DNA of 63,379 nt, from the NCBI GenBank assembly GCA_024641665.1, contig JAHECP010000013.1, forward strand, positions 1-63,379, read 5' to 3'. Below the pieces are notes generated by a model. The model did not search any database, had not been told where the DNA came from, and saw only the letters and a list, made by a program, of their open reading frames with translations. Shown here piece after piece: positions 18,356-28,291 of the stretch (within the stretch, counting starts at the first letter, position 1; each line of letters opens with the position of its first letter). Source of the stretch: Acidobacteriota bacterium (GTDB taxonomy: Bacteria > Acidobacteriota > Vicinamibacteria > Vicinamibacterales > JAHECP01). Made by a program: the position numbers and the translations under genes.

Positions 18356-20392
18356 TCACGGCCGACGCGCTCCCAGGCGTCTCAATTCCGCTTCCGATGC
18401 GCTATACCCCCACGCCACGGTGTAGTTCGAAGCCACGGCCCGCTGGAAATACTCGCGCGCCTTGGCCTCGCGGCCGTTGAGCAGGTGCCACAGTCCGATC
18501 GAGTACCCGACCGTGGCCTCCGAGATCGGCCCTTCGGCCGCCATCGTTGCGGCCACCTGCGCCTCCGTCTTCGTGCCCTTGAAGAGCAGGAGGCGATCCA
18601 GGTAGTTGCCCGGGTGACCGGCCAGTGAGTCTGCCGTGATCCCGGCGAGCAGCCTCCGCGCCTCGTCTCGACGGCCGGCGCGGAGGAGGCTTGGGAGCAG
18701 CCACGCCTGGCATTCCACCGTGGAAGCGTCATCGGTGGAGTCGGCGACACAGGCCTCGTACGCCTTGGCCGCGTTCGCAAAATCACCCTTGAGGTAGTAC
18801 GCCAGTCCCAGGTGGTAGTACACCCCCCGGTCCCGATGCGTCAGGGACTCGGCCCTCTGCAAGTCGGCCAGCGCGAGGTCGACCTGGCCCAGGTTCAAGT
18901 CGTAGTGGCCGCGGTCGCGGAGGGCTTCAGACTGATCCGGCCGCAGCCGGAGGGACTCGGTGCACGCGCCGATCGCTTCTTGGTGCCGGCGCAGACCGGC
19001 AAGCGATCGGCACTTCAACAGGTAGGCATCCGCGTTGGCCGGATCCAACGCAATCACCCGGTCGAAGGCGGACAAGGCCTTCTCGTGTTCCCCCTTCTTC
19101 TGGAGCGCCACACCCTCCGCCAGCGCCGGAGCGACAAGCGACGCCGACACGCGGTCCTGAGGCGAGACGGGACGCGCTTGCGCATCCACACCCTTCAGCG
19201 CCTCGTGCGCCCGAACCGCCATCGCCTTCTGGAACGCCACGAGCTCTCCGGGGGCCGGCTCCTTGCGGAGAAACGCTTCCGTCTCCGAGATGATCGTGTG
19301 CTCGACCTCGAGCAAGCCGGGCAGCCAACCCGTCCCGGCAGCGTTGTCGAGCCGTGTGAGATCCATGTACTCCGCCCGCTCGCGGGACTTGAGCGGGCGC
19401 AGCAGACCTTTCAGGCGAAACGCCTCGGTGGTGATGGGCGCCTCCTTGCTTCGCCAGACCTCGTCGGGCGGCACGCCTGCGGCCACCCACAAGGGGATGG
19501 CAATGGTGGTCACCGGCTCGCCGAGCGCGACCCACATCGTCGACCGCGCGGGATCCTGCCCGGGCCGGACGCCTTGCACGACCACCGCCGCGGCCGTGCT
19601 GGGCCGGTCGATCGTGTAGTTGGTGTGGATCCAGTAGGGCGTGTCGGCGGGCAGGGCCTTCCACTCCTCGCGCGACGGATGCCGCACGAGCGGGTGGGTC
19701 AAGTCTCGCGCCAAGAGCCGGAACACGGTACCGGCGTCGAGACCCTCGGCCGCCACCGTCTCCAGCAGTTGGCTCTCCCTGTCGAACCTGAAGTACCCCG
19801 CGCCGTCGTTCTCGCCGCCGCTGCGCGAGAAGTTGGTGTTGGCCAGACGTTGTCCGGGGAACGAGACCGCGTCGTAGCGCGCGTACCCATGATTGTGCGT
19901 CTCGATGATCACAGCGCCGCCGCTCGCGTCGATCGCGAAGAAGTTCGCGCGGACACCGAGGCGCCGGCCTTGTCTTCGTACGATCAGCTGCTCGAGGTCG
20001 TCCACGGTGCGACACGTGCGCAGCGCCTCGGCCATCACGACGCCTTCCTGCTCCTGCAACTCACCTGCAGGCTGGGGCAAGTTGTACGAGGCAGAGTTCG
20101 CGATGGCAAAACCCACCGAGTTCAGCCCGGCCCAGGCCATCCGCCCGGCTGTGTCGTCGGCGTCAACCAGCGCCAGGAAGCTGTACGGGTGCTCCGAGAC
20201 GAGAATGACCTTGTTCGAGAGCGTGTTCGTATCCCGGTTCTTCCACAGGAGAGGGCCACCGCTGCGCGTCGCCGCGCCGGTCGCCACGAGCGTCGTGCAC
20301 TCCTCCGAGCCCGACCCCGCGGAGAGGTGCAGCATGAGCCCTGCCAGCAGCAGGGTGATCAAGGACAGTCGTGTTCCGAATCTGCTCCTCAC
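18356..20392 (-). CDS. Secreted Ntn-hydrolase (C45/acyltransferase-like) fused to TPR repeats
   Basis: A 678-residue exported protein. After a signal peptide, Cys32 in ECTTLVATGAATRSGGPLLWK sits where peptidase C45, choloylglycine hydrolase and acyl-CoA:6-APA acyltransferase relatives keep their N-terminal nucleophile. LLWKNRDTN and VGFAIANSASYN are typical of that superfamily. From about residue 430 there are TPR repeats (ALSAFDRVIALDPANADAYL, GDFANAAKAYEACV). Such enzymes cut or form non-peptide or peptide amide bonds. The TPR half probably holds a partner or substrate. The start is a GTG at 20392 after AAGGAG. It lies between the M20-like gene and the sortilin-like gene, all on the minus strand, suggesting one locus for amide or peptide breakdown. 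Confidence 0.75.
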   Translation of the reverse strand: MRSRFGTRLSLITLLLAGLMLHLSAGSGSEECTTLVATGAATRSGGPLLWKNRDTNTLSNKVILVSEHPYSFLALVDADDTAGRMAWAGLNSVGFAIANSASYNLPQPAGELQEQEGVVMAEALRTCRTVDDLEQLIVRRQGRRLGVRANFFAIDASGGAVIIETHNHGYARYDAVSFPGQRLANTNFSRSGGENDGAGYFRFDRESQLLETVAAEGLDAGTVFRLLARDLTHPLVRHPSREEWKALPADTPYWIHTNYTIDRPSTAAAVVVQGVRPGQDPARSTMWVALGEPVTTIAIPLWVAAGVPPDEVWRSKEAPITTEAFRLKGLLRPLKSRERAEYMDLTRLDNAAGTGWLPGLLEVEHTIISETEAFLRKEPAPGELVAFQKAMAVRAHEALKGVDAQARPVSPQDRVSASLVAPALAEGVALQKKGEHEKALSAFDRVIALDPANADAYLLKCRSLAGLRRHQEAIGACTESLRLRPDQSEALRDRGHYDLNLGQVDLALADLQRAESLTHRDRGVYYHLGLAYYLKGDFANAAKAYEACVADSTDDASTVECQAWLLPSLLRAGRRDEARRLLAGITADSLAGHPGNYLDRLLLFKGTKTEAQVAATMAAEGPISEATVGYSIGLWHLLNGREAKAREYFQRAVASNYTVAWGYSASEAELRRLGARRP

Positions 20393-20440
20393 GGCTTCTC
20401 CTTACGGCCGCAGCGCACCAATGGCGGTACGTGTGGCCCG

Positions 20441-23281
20441 TCAACGGGACACGCCGGCCACGAGGGGGTCCTGACGAATCTGCAGCACGCCTTCGGCCCT
20501 CGTGCCGTCTGCGCTCAGCACCAGCCGATACCAGCCCGGCCCCGCCGCCACGCCGGGCGGTGGTCTAAAGGATGCCAGAAACGCGGACGTTTCGGGCGCG
20601 GGCCGGGCCGGCGGGGCCTGCTCGGCCGGCGGGTCCAAGCGCCCGTCCCACGCGAACCGCGTGATGCCCGCCTTGGCGGGCACGGTCAGCGTACGCGACA
20701 GCTTCCCGTCGACGCTCTGAATCGTCAGCGAGACCGGCCCGCTGGAGGACTGCCCGAGATACCACGTGACGATCGGCGTGTTCACGATCTTCGCGCGGTC
20801 CATGGCCCGTCCGGGCGGCCGCACCGAGGGCGGGTTGCTGCCGGCGTACGTGTCGTCGCCGAACTGCCCGCCGCGACTCTGGTCCACCCAGAGCGTCGCC
20901 GTCCGCTGCTCGAACAGGTGCACGTCGGCCGACCGCACCGCTGGCGTCAGCTCCTGCAGGGCGGTGATGTCGTCGAGCACGTACAGCCCGCGCCCGTGCG
21001 TCCCCGCGACGAGATCGTTGTCGCGCGGATGGATGACGAGATCGTGCACCGCCACCGTCGGCATCCCGTTCATCAGGGGCCGCCACGAAACGCCGCCGTC
21101 GAGGGTCACGAACACGCCGAACTCGGTCCCCACGAAGACGAGCTGCGGGTTCCTGCGGTCCGCGGTCAGCACGTGCACCGGGTGGTCGGGCGGGAGCGTC
21201 TGGCCGATGTCCGCCCATGTCGCCCCGTAGTCCGTGGTCTTGAACACCCACGTCCCGAAGTCGTCGCTGCGATGGCCGTCGAAGCACACGTACGCCGTGC
21301 CCGGCGCGTGAGGTGAAGCCTCGACGTCACTCACCCACAGCTTCGCCGGAACGTCGGGCATCGCCGCGTTCACGTTCGTCCACGTCGCGCCGTCGTTCTT
21401 CGTCACCCAGACGTTGCCGTCGTCGGTCCCGGCCCAGAGCAGGCCCGGCACGAGTGGTGACTCCGACAGCGAGACCACCGTGGCGTACGTCTCCGCGCCC
21501 GTCGAGTCCAGCGTGAGCCCGCCCGAGTCCTGCCTCGTCGTGTCGGGGTCGTTGTTCGACAGGTCGGGGCTGATGCTCGTCCAGGTGGCGCCGCCGTCGA
21601 CCGACTTGAAGACGTGGTTGCTCCCCAGGTAGATCGTGCGACCGTTGTGCGGAGAGACGATGAACGGCGTCTGCCAGTTGAAGCGGAAGCTCCGGTCGGC
21701 ACGCATCTGGTCGTAGAACGCCGCGAGGTCCGTGGCGGGCGCCGCGCGCGTCGGACGCGGCTTGCCGGTGACCTCCTCGAAGTTCAGGACGTTGAAGACC
21801 CCCGGACGTCCGAACGCCTCGGCGTACGTCAGCGCGTCGTAGCGGCGGAAGCTGCCGTTCTCGGCCTCCGAGTACACGTGCCGCCAGTCGTCCGGATCGA
21901 CCGCCGCGTGCATGCCGTCGCCCCAGTGCATCTTCCACGTGTCGTCGTTCCTGATGCCGAACGCGTCCCGCGTGAAGGAGGGCACGCCCCACGAGCCGTT
22001 GTCCTGGGTGCCCCCGTAGATGACGTACGGATCGCGCATGTCCACGCCGATGGCGTAGTACTGCGTCACCGGGATGTTGTCGAAGAAGTGGAAGGTCCGG
22101 CCGTGGTCGTGGGTGACGAACAGCCCCTTGTCCTGGCCGAGGTAGTACCGATCGTGCTGGTTCGGGTCGATCCACATCGCGTGGAAGTCGTAGCCGAAGC
22201 CCCGCGCCCCCATCTCGAACGTCCTGCCGCCGTCGGTCGAGACCCAGAAACTGACGTCCATCACGTACACGTGCTGATCGTTCGACGGGTTGATGCGGAT
22301 CTGGCTGAAGTAGAACGGCCGGACGTTGTGCCGGTTGACGTACGTCCAGGTCTCTCCGCCATCGGTCGATCGGTACACGCCGCTCCCGAGACGGCTCATG
22401 TCCGCGTACGACGCGTCCTTCTCGGGCGGGTGGAACCCGTGCTCCACGATGGCCATCACGATTCGAGGGTTCTTGCGGTACACGGCCAGGCCGATCCGTC
22501 CGAGGTCGCCGGGGGGAAGCCCTCGGGTCAGCCGGCGCCAGGTCTGCCCGCCGTCGGTGGACTTGAAGAGGCCGCTGCCCGGACCGCCGGAGTCGAACCG
22601 GTACGGACGACGCAGACGCTGGTAGAAGGCGACATACAGCACCTTGGGGTTGGACGGGTCCATCACGAGGTCGGTGGCGCCGGCCAGACCGTCCGTCGGC
22701 AACCCCTGCCGCAGCTTCTGCCACGTCGCTCCGCCGTCCACCGTCCTGAAGAGGCCCCGGTCGCCGGTGTCGCCCCAGAGATTGCCCACGGCCGCGACGT
22801 ACGCCGTTCGCGCGTCTGTCGGATGGAGCACGATGCGCCCGATCTGGAACGTGTCCCTCAGGCCCACGTTCGTGAACGTCCGCCCGCCGTCGGTCGACTT
22901 GTAGACGCCGTCGCCCCAGCCGACGTCGTTCCGGTTGTTGGCCTCGCCCGTGCCGACCCAGATGATCTGTGGGTCCCTCTGGTTGACCGCCACGTCACCA
23001 ATCGAGCCGGTCGCGTACCGGTCGAAGATCGGCGTGAACGTCGTGCCTGCGTTCTCGCTCTTCCAGACGCCCCCTGACGCAGAGGCCACGAGAAGGAACC
23101 GGGGATCGGTCTCCAGGCTCTCCACGTCGACGATCCGGCCGGCCGCGCTGCCGGGTCCGATACTGCGCCAGACGAAGTCCGTGAGGAGCCCGTCGTCGGC
23201 CGGCGCCGCGCGCAGCGCGAGCCCGATGCACGCGCCCACGGCGACCGTCAGGGGCACCCGCAACCAGCGTCGATGTGTCAT
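20441..23281 (-). CDS. Secreted sortilin/VPS10-type BNR beta-propeller protein
   Basis: A 946-residue exported protein built from BNR/Asp-box repeats: GGVWKSENAGTTF, GVYKSTDGGRTF, GLFRTVDGGATWQ, GLFKSTDGGQTW, GVYRSTDGGETW, FKSVDGGATW and VTLDGGVSWRP. This pattern defines the WD40/YVTN or sortilin-like glycosyl hydrolase superfamily abundant in Acidobacteria and Bacteroidota. The C-terminus carries an Ig-like segment (TIQSVDGKLSRTLTVPA). ATG 23281 follows CTGGAGAG and leads into a hydrophobic signal (LRVPLTVAVGACIGLALRA); upstream in-frame codons lack a ribosome site. Activity in this family is often peptidase or glycan related but seldom tested. It is adjacent to the TonB receptor and in the same direction. 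Confidence 0.8.
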   Translation of the reverse strand: MTHRRWLRVPLTVAVGACIGLALRAAPADDGLLTDFVWRSIGPGSAAGRIVDVESLETDPRFLLVASASGGVWKSENAGTTFTPIFDRYATGSIGDVAVNQRDPQIIWVGTGEANNRNDVGWGDGVYKSTDGGRTFTNVGLRDTFQIGRIVLHPTDARTAYVAAVGNLWGDTGDRGLFRTVDGGATWQKLRQGLPTDGLAGATDLVMDPSNPKVLYVAFYQRLRRPYRFDSGGPGSGLFKSTDGGQTWRRLTRGLPPGDLGRIGLAVYRKNPRIVMAIVEHGFHPPEKDASYADMSRLGSGVYRSTDGGETWTYVNRHNVRPFYFSQIRINPSNDQHVYVMDVSFWVSTDGGRTFEMGARGFGYDFHAMWIDPNQHDRYYLGQDKGLFVTHDHGRTFHFFDNIPVTQYYAIGVDMRDPYVIYGGTQDNGSWGVPSFTRDAFGIRNDDTWKMHWGDGMHAAVDPDDWRHVYSEAENGSFRRYDALTYAEAFGRPGVFNVLNFEEVTGKPRPTRAAPATDLAAFYDQMRADRSFRFNWQTPFIVSPHNGRTIYLGSNHVFKSVDGGATWTSISPDLSNNDPDTTRQDSGGLTLDSTGAETYATVVSLSESPLVPGLLWAGTDDGNVWVTKNDGATWTNVNAAMPDVPAKLWVSDVEASPHAPGTAYVCFDGHRSDDFGTWVFKTTDYGATWADIGQTLPPDHPVHVLTADRRNPQLVFVGTEFGVFVTLDGGVSWRPLMNGMPTVAVHDLVIHPRDNDLVAGTHGRGLYVLDDITALQELTPAVRSADVHLFEQRTATLWVDQSRGGQFGDDTYAGSNPPSVRPPGRAMDRAKIVNTPIVTWYLGQSSSGPVSLTIQSVDGKLSRTLTVPAKAGITRFAWDGRLDPPAEQAPPARPAPETSAFLASFRPPPGVAAGPGWYRLVLSADGTRAEGVLQIRQDPLVAGVSR

Positions 23282-23386
23282 GAATGCTCTCCAGGCGTAG
23301 TTCCGGTCTTGCGCACACTGGCGCAGGCGGACGCGGACGCGCATCGTCTGCACGATGCGCGTCCGCCGCCCGCCCGTCCGTCGGGC

Positions 23387-26206
23387 CTAGAAGGTATAGG
23401 TGACGCCGAGCTTCGCCACGCGGGGCGGCACGATCCCCGTGATCCGGCCGAAGCTCGCGCCGGACCGCGTCGTGACGCCCGTCTCGACGTTGGTGTTGGT
23501 CACGTTGAACAGGTCGAACTGGAAGGCGGCCGTGCCGGGGCCGATCTTCTGCCGCTTCTCGAACCGGATGTTCAGGATGTTCTGCGCCGGCAGACGATTG
23601 GCCGCGGGATCCTCCATCAAGAGGATGAGGCTCCCGGAGCGGACGAGCCCGGTCGTGAAGCGCGCGTCGCGCCCCCACACGTTGCCGCTCTGGCTCGTGA
23701 ACATGGCGGCGGCCTGGATGCCGTACGGGAGGTTGTAGCTCCCGGACAGCTTGAAGCCCCACTCCCAGTACTTGGTCTTGGGGTAGAAGTCCGCGTCGTT
23801 CGGCGTCTGCGGGATGCCGTTGAGCCATTCGTCATGGTGCGTCGCCAGCACCGAGGTCATCAGCTGCCAGCCGCTCGACAGCCGCTTCTGCGCGGCCACC
23901 TCGATGTTGTGGTAGCTGTTTTCGTACCCCGGCGTGTTGATGTCCATGTTGCGGATGAAGGCGGCCCCCGCATAATCGGCAGCGTACTCGTAGTAGGTGA
24001 TGGGCGCACCGTCGTCGGGCGTTCCGGCCACGCCATCGGGTCCCGGATCGACGTTCGCGATCGCGACGCTGTACGCGTCGTAGGGCCGGAGCACGTTGAC
24101 GTTCTGGTACTGATCCACCTCACGCCGGTAGACGTAGCTGGCGCGCGTCGAGAAGCCGGCGGCGAGCTGGTGCTCGACGGACGTCGTGATCTCGTGGGTC
24201 TTCGGCTGCTTCAGGTCCGGGTTGATCGCCGAGGCCGACGAACCGGTCGAGGTCACGAATGTGCCGAACTCGCCGTCGTCGTAGTCCAGATTGCCGTTGA
24301 GGTCGTTCCACCGGTAGGTCGTCGTGTTACGGGAGTTGCCGTTGTACGTGTCGCCGTAGGTCGCCTGCATGGCGAAGTTGTACCAGCCGTAGGTCGCCTT
24401 CAACACCGTCCGGTTGTCCTTGTCCAGCGGCCACGACACGCCGATGCGCGGCGCCCAGTTCCGCCAGGTGAGGACGTCGGTCTTCGGGAAGTCGCCCGCC
24501 GGATAGAACCGGCCGGCCGCCTTGGACTGGGCGGGCAGGTAGACGTGGTAGCTCTCGTACCGCACGCCGGCGTTGAGCGTGGCGCGGTCGCCGAACCGCC
24601 ACGCGTCCCGCGCGAACGCCGACGCCGTCCGCATCTTGTCGAGCGTGTTGTACGGGTAGTTGTAGACCACCACCTGGTACGGCGTACCGTTCTGGAACCG
24701 CAGCTGGTAGTCGCCGCCTTGCGATTCCGTCGGGGAGTCATAGACCCGTCCCTCGTCGGTGATCTCGAGGCCGGCCTTCAGATCGTGGCTGCCGCCCCAC
24801 GCGTCGGGCACGAAGTGCGCCACGGTGGCGTTGTACTGCCAGCGGCTGCGCCCGCCGCCGTACGGGGTCGTGTTGTACCGCCCCGAGTACCGCAGCGTCA
24901 CGGTGTCGTAGGCCGGGGGCGCGTCCGTCCAGTTCAGGCCGCGGGTGTAGTACTTCCACCGGCCGAGGAAGGCGTTCACGAACGTGCGGTCGGACACCAC
25001 CCACGACCACTCCGCCTTGCCGGCCTTGGGCTTGAAGATCTGGTGCCAGGTCGAGTCCTTGAACCGGTACGCGTCGGCGTTGCGTTGCGGATAGTCCTTC
25101 GTTTGCGCCTGCACGAACCCGTTGAACCGGTGTTTCGCGGTCAGCTGACCGGTCAGCTTGCCCGTGTAGTTGGTGAGGGTCACCTGGTAGTCGCCGGGCA
25201 CGTCGTCGGACGTGCCGATGATGTTGTCTGCGCCCGGTGACGAGATGTAGCCCAGGACGCCAGTCTTGATCTTCTGATGGCGGTAGGAGGCGTAGAACCA
25301 GAGCCGCTGCTTGAAGACGGGCCCGCCAAGGTCGACGTTCCCGTCGTGGTACGACTTCAGGGGATTCCCTTCCTTCACGCCGCGAGCCTTCAGTTCGTCC
25401 GTGACGTTGTTGCTCTGCAGGCTCGGGGTCTCCCAGCCGAAGTAGCCCGAGCCATGAAACTGGTCGCCGCCCGACTTCAGGATGCCCATGAACTGCGTGC
25501 CCGGGGTGGCCATCTCGGCATCGTTGCCCATCGCCTTGATCTGCACCTCCTGGAACGCCCCGTAGTCGTAGTAGAAGCCGGCCCCGCCGGCGTCCTCCCG
25601 CGTGTCGACGCCGTCGATGCTCGGCTTGTTGCCCCCCGTCGACGTGCCGTAGTTCGAGTAGCCCTGCTGGGTGCCGACCGCGGTGCCGCCGATGTCCGCG
25701 CCGGTCACGCGCAGCCCGGGCGCCATGCTCATGACCTGCCACATGCTCCGGGTCGTGGGCAGCTGCTCCAGCGCCTCCTTGCCGAGGTTGGTGCTGACGC
25801 TCGTCGTCCTGACGTCGACAACCGGCGACTCGGCCGTGACGGTCAGGGATTCCTCGATGTTCCCGACGCCCAGCGTCTCGTTGATCGTGGCCACGAACCC
25901 CGTGTCGAGACGGACGCTGTGCTTGACGGTGGTGAAGCCGGAGAGCTCGAAGGCGATCTCGTAGGTGCCGGCGGGCAGGGCGGTGAAGCGATACCGGCCC
26001 TCGGCGTCGGTGACCGTGGAGCGGGCCCCGCCCAGCAGCGCCGGGCTCGCGAGGGAGACGGTCACCCCGGGGAGGACGCCTCCCCCCTGGTCGACCACTC
26101 GGCCCTCGATCCCCGACCGGTCCGTGGTCTGGGCCTGGAGAGCCCACGGGGCCGCGATGATCGCCACGAGCGCGGCGGCCCAGATGATCCAAGCGCGCAT
26201 TCGCAT
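23387..26206 (-). CDS. TonB-dependent receptor with carboxypeptidase-regulatory-like N-domain
   Basis: A 939-residue outer-membrane receptor of the Oar/SusC-like acidobacterial type. A signal peptide ends at ALQAQ. It is followed by a CarboxypepD-regulatory-like Ig domain (about 32-110: IEGRVVDQGGGVLPGVTVSL, YRFTALPAGTYEIAFEL), then the plug (SVSTNLGKEALEQLPTTRS). A long beta-barrel ends in phenylalanine (PPRVAKLGVTYTF), the usual BAM recognition end. Receptors of this class import oligosaccharides, peptides or siderophores using TonB. ATG 26206 is set by GGGAGGA 7 nt upstream; the frame remains open to 26581 without another good start. It is divergent from the HTH-TPR regulator, with a 40-bp dyad between them, so shared control is likely. 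Confidence 0.88.
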   Translation of the reverse strand: MRMRAWIIWAAALVAIIAAPWALQAQTTDRSGIEGRVVDQGGGVLPGVTVSLASPALLGGARSTVTDAEGRYRFTALPAGTYEIAFELSGFTTVKHSVRLDTGFVATINETLGVGNIEESLTVTAESPVVDVRTTSVSTNLGKEALEQLPTTRSMWQVMSMAPGLRVTGADIGGTAVGTQQGYSNYGTSTGGNKPSIDGVDTREDAGGAGFYYDYGAFQEVQIKAMGNDAEMATPGTQFMGILKSGGDQFHGSGYFGWETPSLQSNNVTDELKARGVKEGNPLKSYHDGNVDLGGPVFKQRLWFYASYRHQKIKTGVLGYISSPGADNIIGTSDDVPGDYQVTLTNYTGKLTGQLTAKHRFNGFVQAQTKDYPQRNADAYRFKDSTWHQIFKPKAGKAEWSWVVSDRTFVNAFLGRWKYYTRGLNWTDAPPAYDTVTLRYSGRYNTTPYGGGRSRWQYNATVAHFVPDAWGGSHDLKAGLEITDEGRVYDSPTESQGGDYQLRFQNGTPYQVVVYNYPYNTLDKMRTASAFARDAWRFGDRATLNAGVRYESYHVYLPAQSKAAGRFYPAGDFPKTDVLTWRNWAPRIGVSWPLDKDNRTVLKATYGWYNFAMQATYGDTYNGNSRNTTTYRWNDLNGNLDYDDGEFGTFVTSTGSSASAINPDLKQPKTHEITTSVEHQLAAGFSTRASYVYRREVDQYQNVNVLRPYDAYSVAIANVDPGPDGVAGTPDDGAPITYYEYAADYAGAAFIRNMDINTPGYENSYHNIEVAAQKRLSSGWQLMTSVLATHHDEWLNGIPQTPNDADFYPKTKYWEWGFKLSGSYNLPYGIQAAAMFTSQSGNVWGRDARFTTGLVRSGSLILLMEDPAANRLPAQNILNIRFEKRQKIGPGTAAFQFDLFNVTNTNVETGVTTRSGASFGRITGIVPPRVAKLGVTYTF

Positions 26207-26367
26207 GTCCGGTCCTCCCTCTGTCATACAGCCGGCTGTCTTGGGTTTTTCGTTCTCGGGTGAAGCGGCGCGGCCCCGTCCTGGAGAGAATCCTCGCCTC
26301 CAGCGGGGCGTCCCGAACGGTCTTCCCCGTACTGAGCGAACGTGGACCCGGGGCGCCGGACCGTCAA

Positions 26368-26407
26368 GCGACATCACGCGGCAGGCGGGCCCGCCGCGTG
26401 ATGTCGC
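26368..26407. promoter_or_regulatory. 40-bp dyad between the divergent TonB receptor and regulator genes
   Basis: Left arm GCGACATCACGCGGC (26368-26382) and right arm GCCGCGTGATGTCGC (26393-26407) are perfect 15-bp inverted repeats around a 10-nt GC-rich centre. It lies in the only intergenic space between two divergent genes, 56 nt before the regulator start. It could be an operator for a dimeric regulator or an RNA hairpin; no T-run follows on either strand, which speaks against a simple terminator. Confidence 0.6.
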
Positions 26408-26462
26408 GATCGCGGCGCTCGTCTCCCGGACCTTGGATTGGGGGTACAATGCCGGCAAGGCC

Positions 26463-27827
26463 ATGAAGTCCGAGGCCACCAACCCCTCCGATGCCGGCGC
26501 GAGGCATGAACGCTCCGACAGCCACCCCGGCGACCGGCTGGACGGCTGGAAGGCGATCGCGACCCACCTCGGCCGCGACATCAGGACGGTTCAGCGCTGG
26601 GAGCTGAGCGAGCAGCTCCCCATTCACAGGCTGGAACACAAGCGCCGGGCCTCCGCCTACGCGTTCACCTCCGAGCTCGACGCGTGGCTGGCCGCGCGAA
26701 CCGCCCACGACGACGAAGCCAGCTCTTCCGATCTCGCCGCGCCCCCGGCGCCGTCACGACGCTGGCGCGCGGCCGCGACGGCCCTGGCGCTGGTGGCCCT
26801 GGTCGTCGCCGGGATCCTTGGATTCCGGGCGCTCCGGCCCAGGGCCGAGAGCCACGACACGAGCGATCCCCAGGCGTACGCGGCATTCGCCGAGGGCAGC
26901 GCGCTCTACTGGTCGCGGCAGTACCGGGACGCGGCCGTGTGGCTCGAACGCGCCGTGTCGCGCGATCCCTCGTACGGGCTCGCATGGGCCTTCCTCAGCA
27001 AGACCTACGGCCGCCTCTCCCAGCCGATGTGGGCCGGCGGGCGCGCGGCCAGCGACCGCGCGGCGGAGGCCGCCGCTCGGGCCCTCACCCTGGCGCCGGG
27101 GCTGGCCGAGACCCACGTGGCGCTCTCGCTGGTCGCCCGCGCCCGGAGCGACGTGAGCCGCTGGCGGGCCGAGGCGCAACAGGCCCTCGAGCTGGACCCG
27201 CGCACGGCGGAAGCGCTCGCGCTCCTGGGTGATTCCTACAGCTCCTATGTGTATGCCTGCGATCGGGACCAGAACCCGGAGCTGGCCGAGTCCTACTACC
27301 GGCGGGCGATGGAGCTCAAGCCGAACCTGGTCACGGCGGCCAGCAACCGCGCCCACAACCTGCGTCGGCGGGGGCGCTACCCCGAGTGCATCGACCTGAT
27401 GAACCGGACGATCAAGGCCTTCCCGGACGAGACGCCGCTCCTGGCCGAGCGCGGCACGTGTCGCCTGCTGGCCGGCGACGTCGCCGGCGCGACGATGGAC
27501 ATGTCGTCCCTTCGCGGCAATCCCAAGATCGCGCCCGCGGGGGCCCTGGTCTACCTGGGGCTGCTCGAGCTGAGGACCGGCCGCACCGAGGATGGGATTC
27601 GCGATCTCGAGGCCGTCATACCACTCGACGCGAGCGCGCGGGCGGAGCTGATTGTCGCCGAGGCGTACGGAGTGGGCGGTGACGTGCCTCGGGCGATCAC
27701 CCATCTCAAACGCGCCTTCGATCTGGATCCCTCCTGCGTCGCCACGGTGGCCACGTCGCTGTCCTTCAAGCCCATCCGCCGGGCCGACGGGGTCGAGTCC
27801 CTGCTCGCCAGCTACGGCATACACTGA
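26463..27827 (+). CDS. Membrane-anchored HTH-TPR regulator
   Basis: A 454-residue protein with three parts. An N-terminal DNA-binding segment (about 27-80: LDGWKAIATHLGRDIRTVQR, then the conserved LPIHR) is of the acidobacterial MerR-like or excisionase-like type. A single transmembrane helix sits near 105-122 (ALALVALVVAGILGFRAL). The rest is TPR repeats (about 130-450). The layout puts the DNA-binding domain in the cytoplasm and the TPRs in the periplasm, so it may relay an outside signal to DNA. The ATG at 26463 has only a weak AAGG before it. It is divergent from the TonB receptor, which is the obvious candidate target. Confidence 0.75.
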   Translation: MKSEATNPSDAGARHERSDSHPGDRLDGWKAIATHLGRDIRTVQRWELSEQLPIHRLEHKRRASAYAFTSELDAWLAARTAHDDEASSSDLAAPPAPSRRWRAAATALALVALVVAGILGFRALRPRAESHDTSDPQAYAAFAEGSALYWSRQYRDAAVWLERAVSRDPSYGLAWAFLSKTYGRLSQPMWAGGRAASDRAAEAAARALTLAPGLAETHVALSLVARARSDVSRWRAEAQQALELDPRTAEALALLGDSYSSYVYACDRDQNPELAESYYRRAMELKPNLVTAASNRAHNLRRRGRYPECIDLMNRTIKAFPDETPLLAERGTCRLLAGDVAGATMDMSSLRGNPKIAPAGALVYLGLLELRTGRTEDGIRDLEAVIPLDASARAELIVAEAYGVGGDVPRAITHLKRAFDLDPSCVATVATSLSFKPIRRADGVESLLASYGIH

Positions 27828-28083
27828 CCAGACCAGGTGTTCCGGACGTGAAACGGGACGGCGCCACATCCCGCCGTGTGGCCGGCCGCTCTGCGCGGAC
27901 TCCCAACCGAGTGCGGTCCGCGCCGAGCGCGCCAACGCCCGTCCCGCACAGATTGGGGCGACGAGCGGAGCGGGGCGTTGGGCCCCCGCGAGCGAGGAGC
28001 TTGGCGGGGTGCAGGGGACCCCGCCATCAAGTTAAGATGCGCGGCACGGGCGGCGCCAATCCGCCGCACCCGGGAGGCATCCA

Positions 28084-28251
28084 GTGGAATTCCTCAATCT
28101 GGTCATCATCTTCATCACCGCGCTCCTCGTGCTTCGCGCGCCACAGCGAGAGCGCCTGGCGTTCCGTCTGCTCGTCACCAGCGTGCTGCTGATGATGGCG
28201 CTGTTCCTCATGGCCACGCGCGGGTCGTGGCTCCCGGGGCTCAACTATTGA
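28084..28251 (+). CDS. Small two-helix membrane protein
   Basis: A 55-residue protein starting at a GTG that follows GGGAGG with 6 nt spacing. Two hydrophobic helices (LVIIFITALLVLRA and LLVTSVLLMMALFLMA) are joined by the short basic loop PQRERLAFR, and the C-terminus is GSWLPGLNY. No family is recognised. It stands between the HTH-TPR regulator and the DsbB-like fusion, with two palindromic repeats after it. The good ribosome site and clean two-helix pattern support a real gene. Confidence 0.55.
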   Translation: MEFLNLVIIFITALLVLRAPQRERLAFRLLVTSVLLMMALFLMATRGSWLPGLNY

Positions 28252-28291
28252 TCCGTCGATGCCCCAAGGCCGCGCACGGCGCGGCCCGCGT

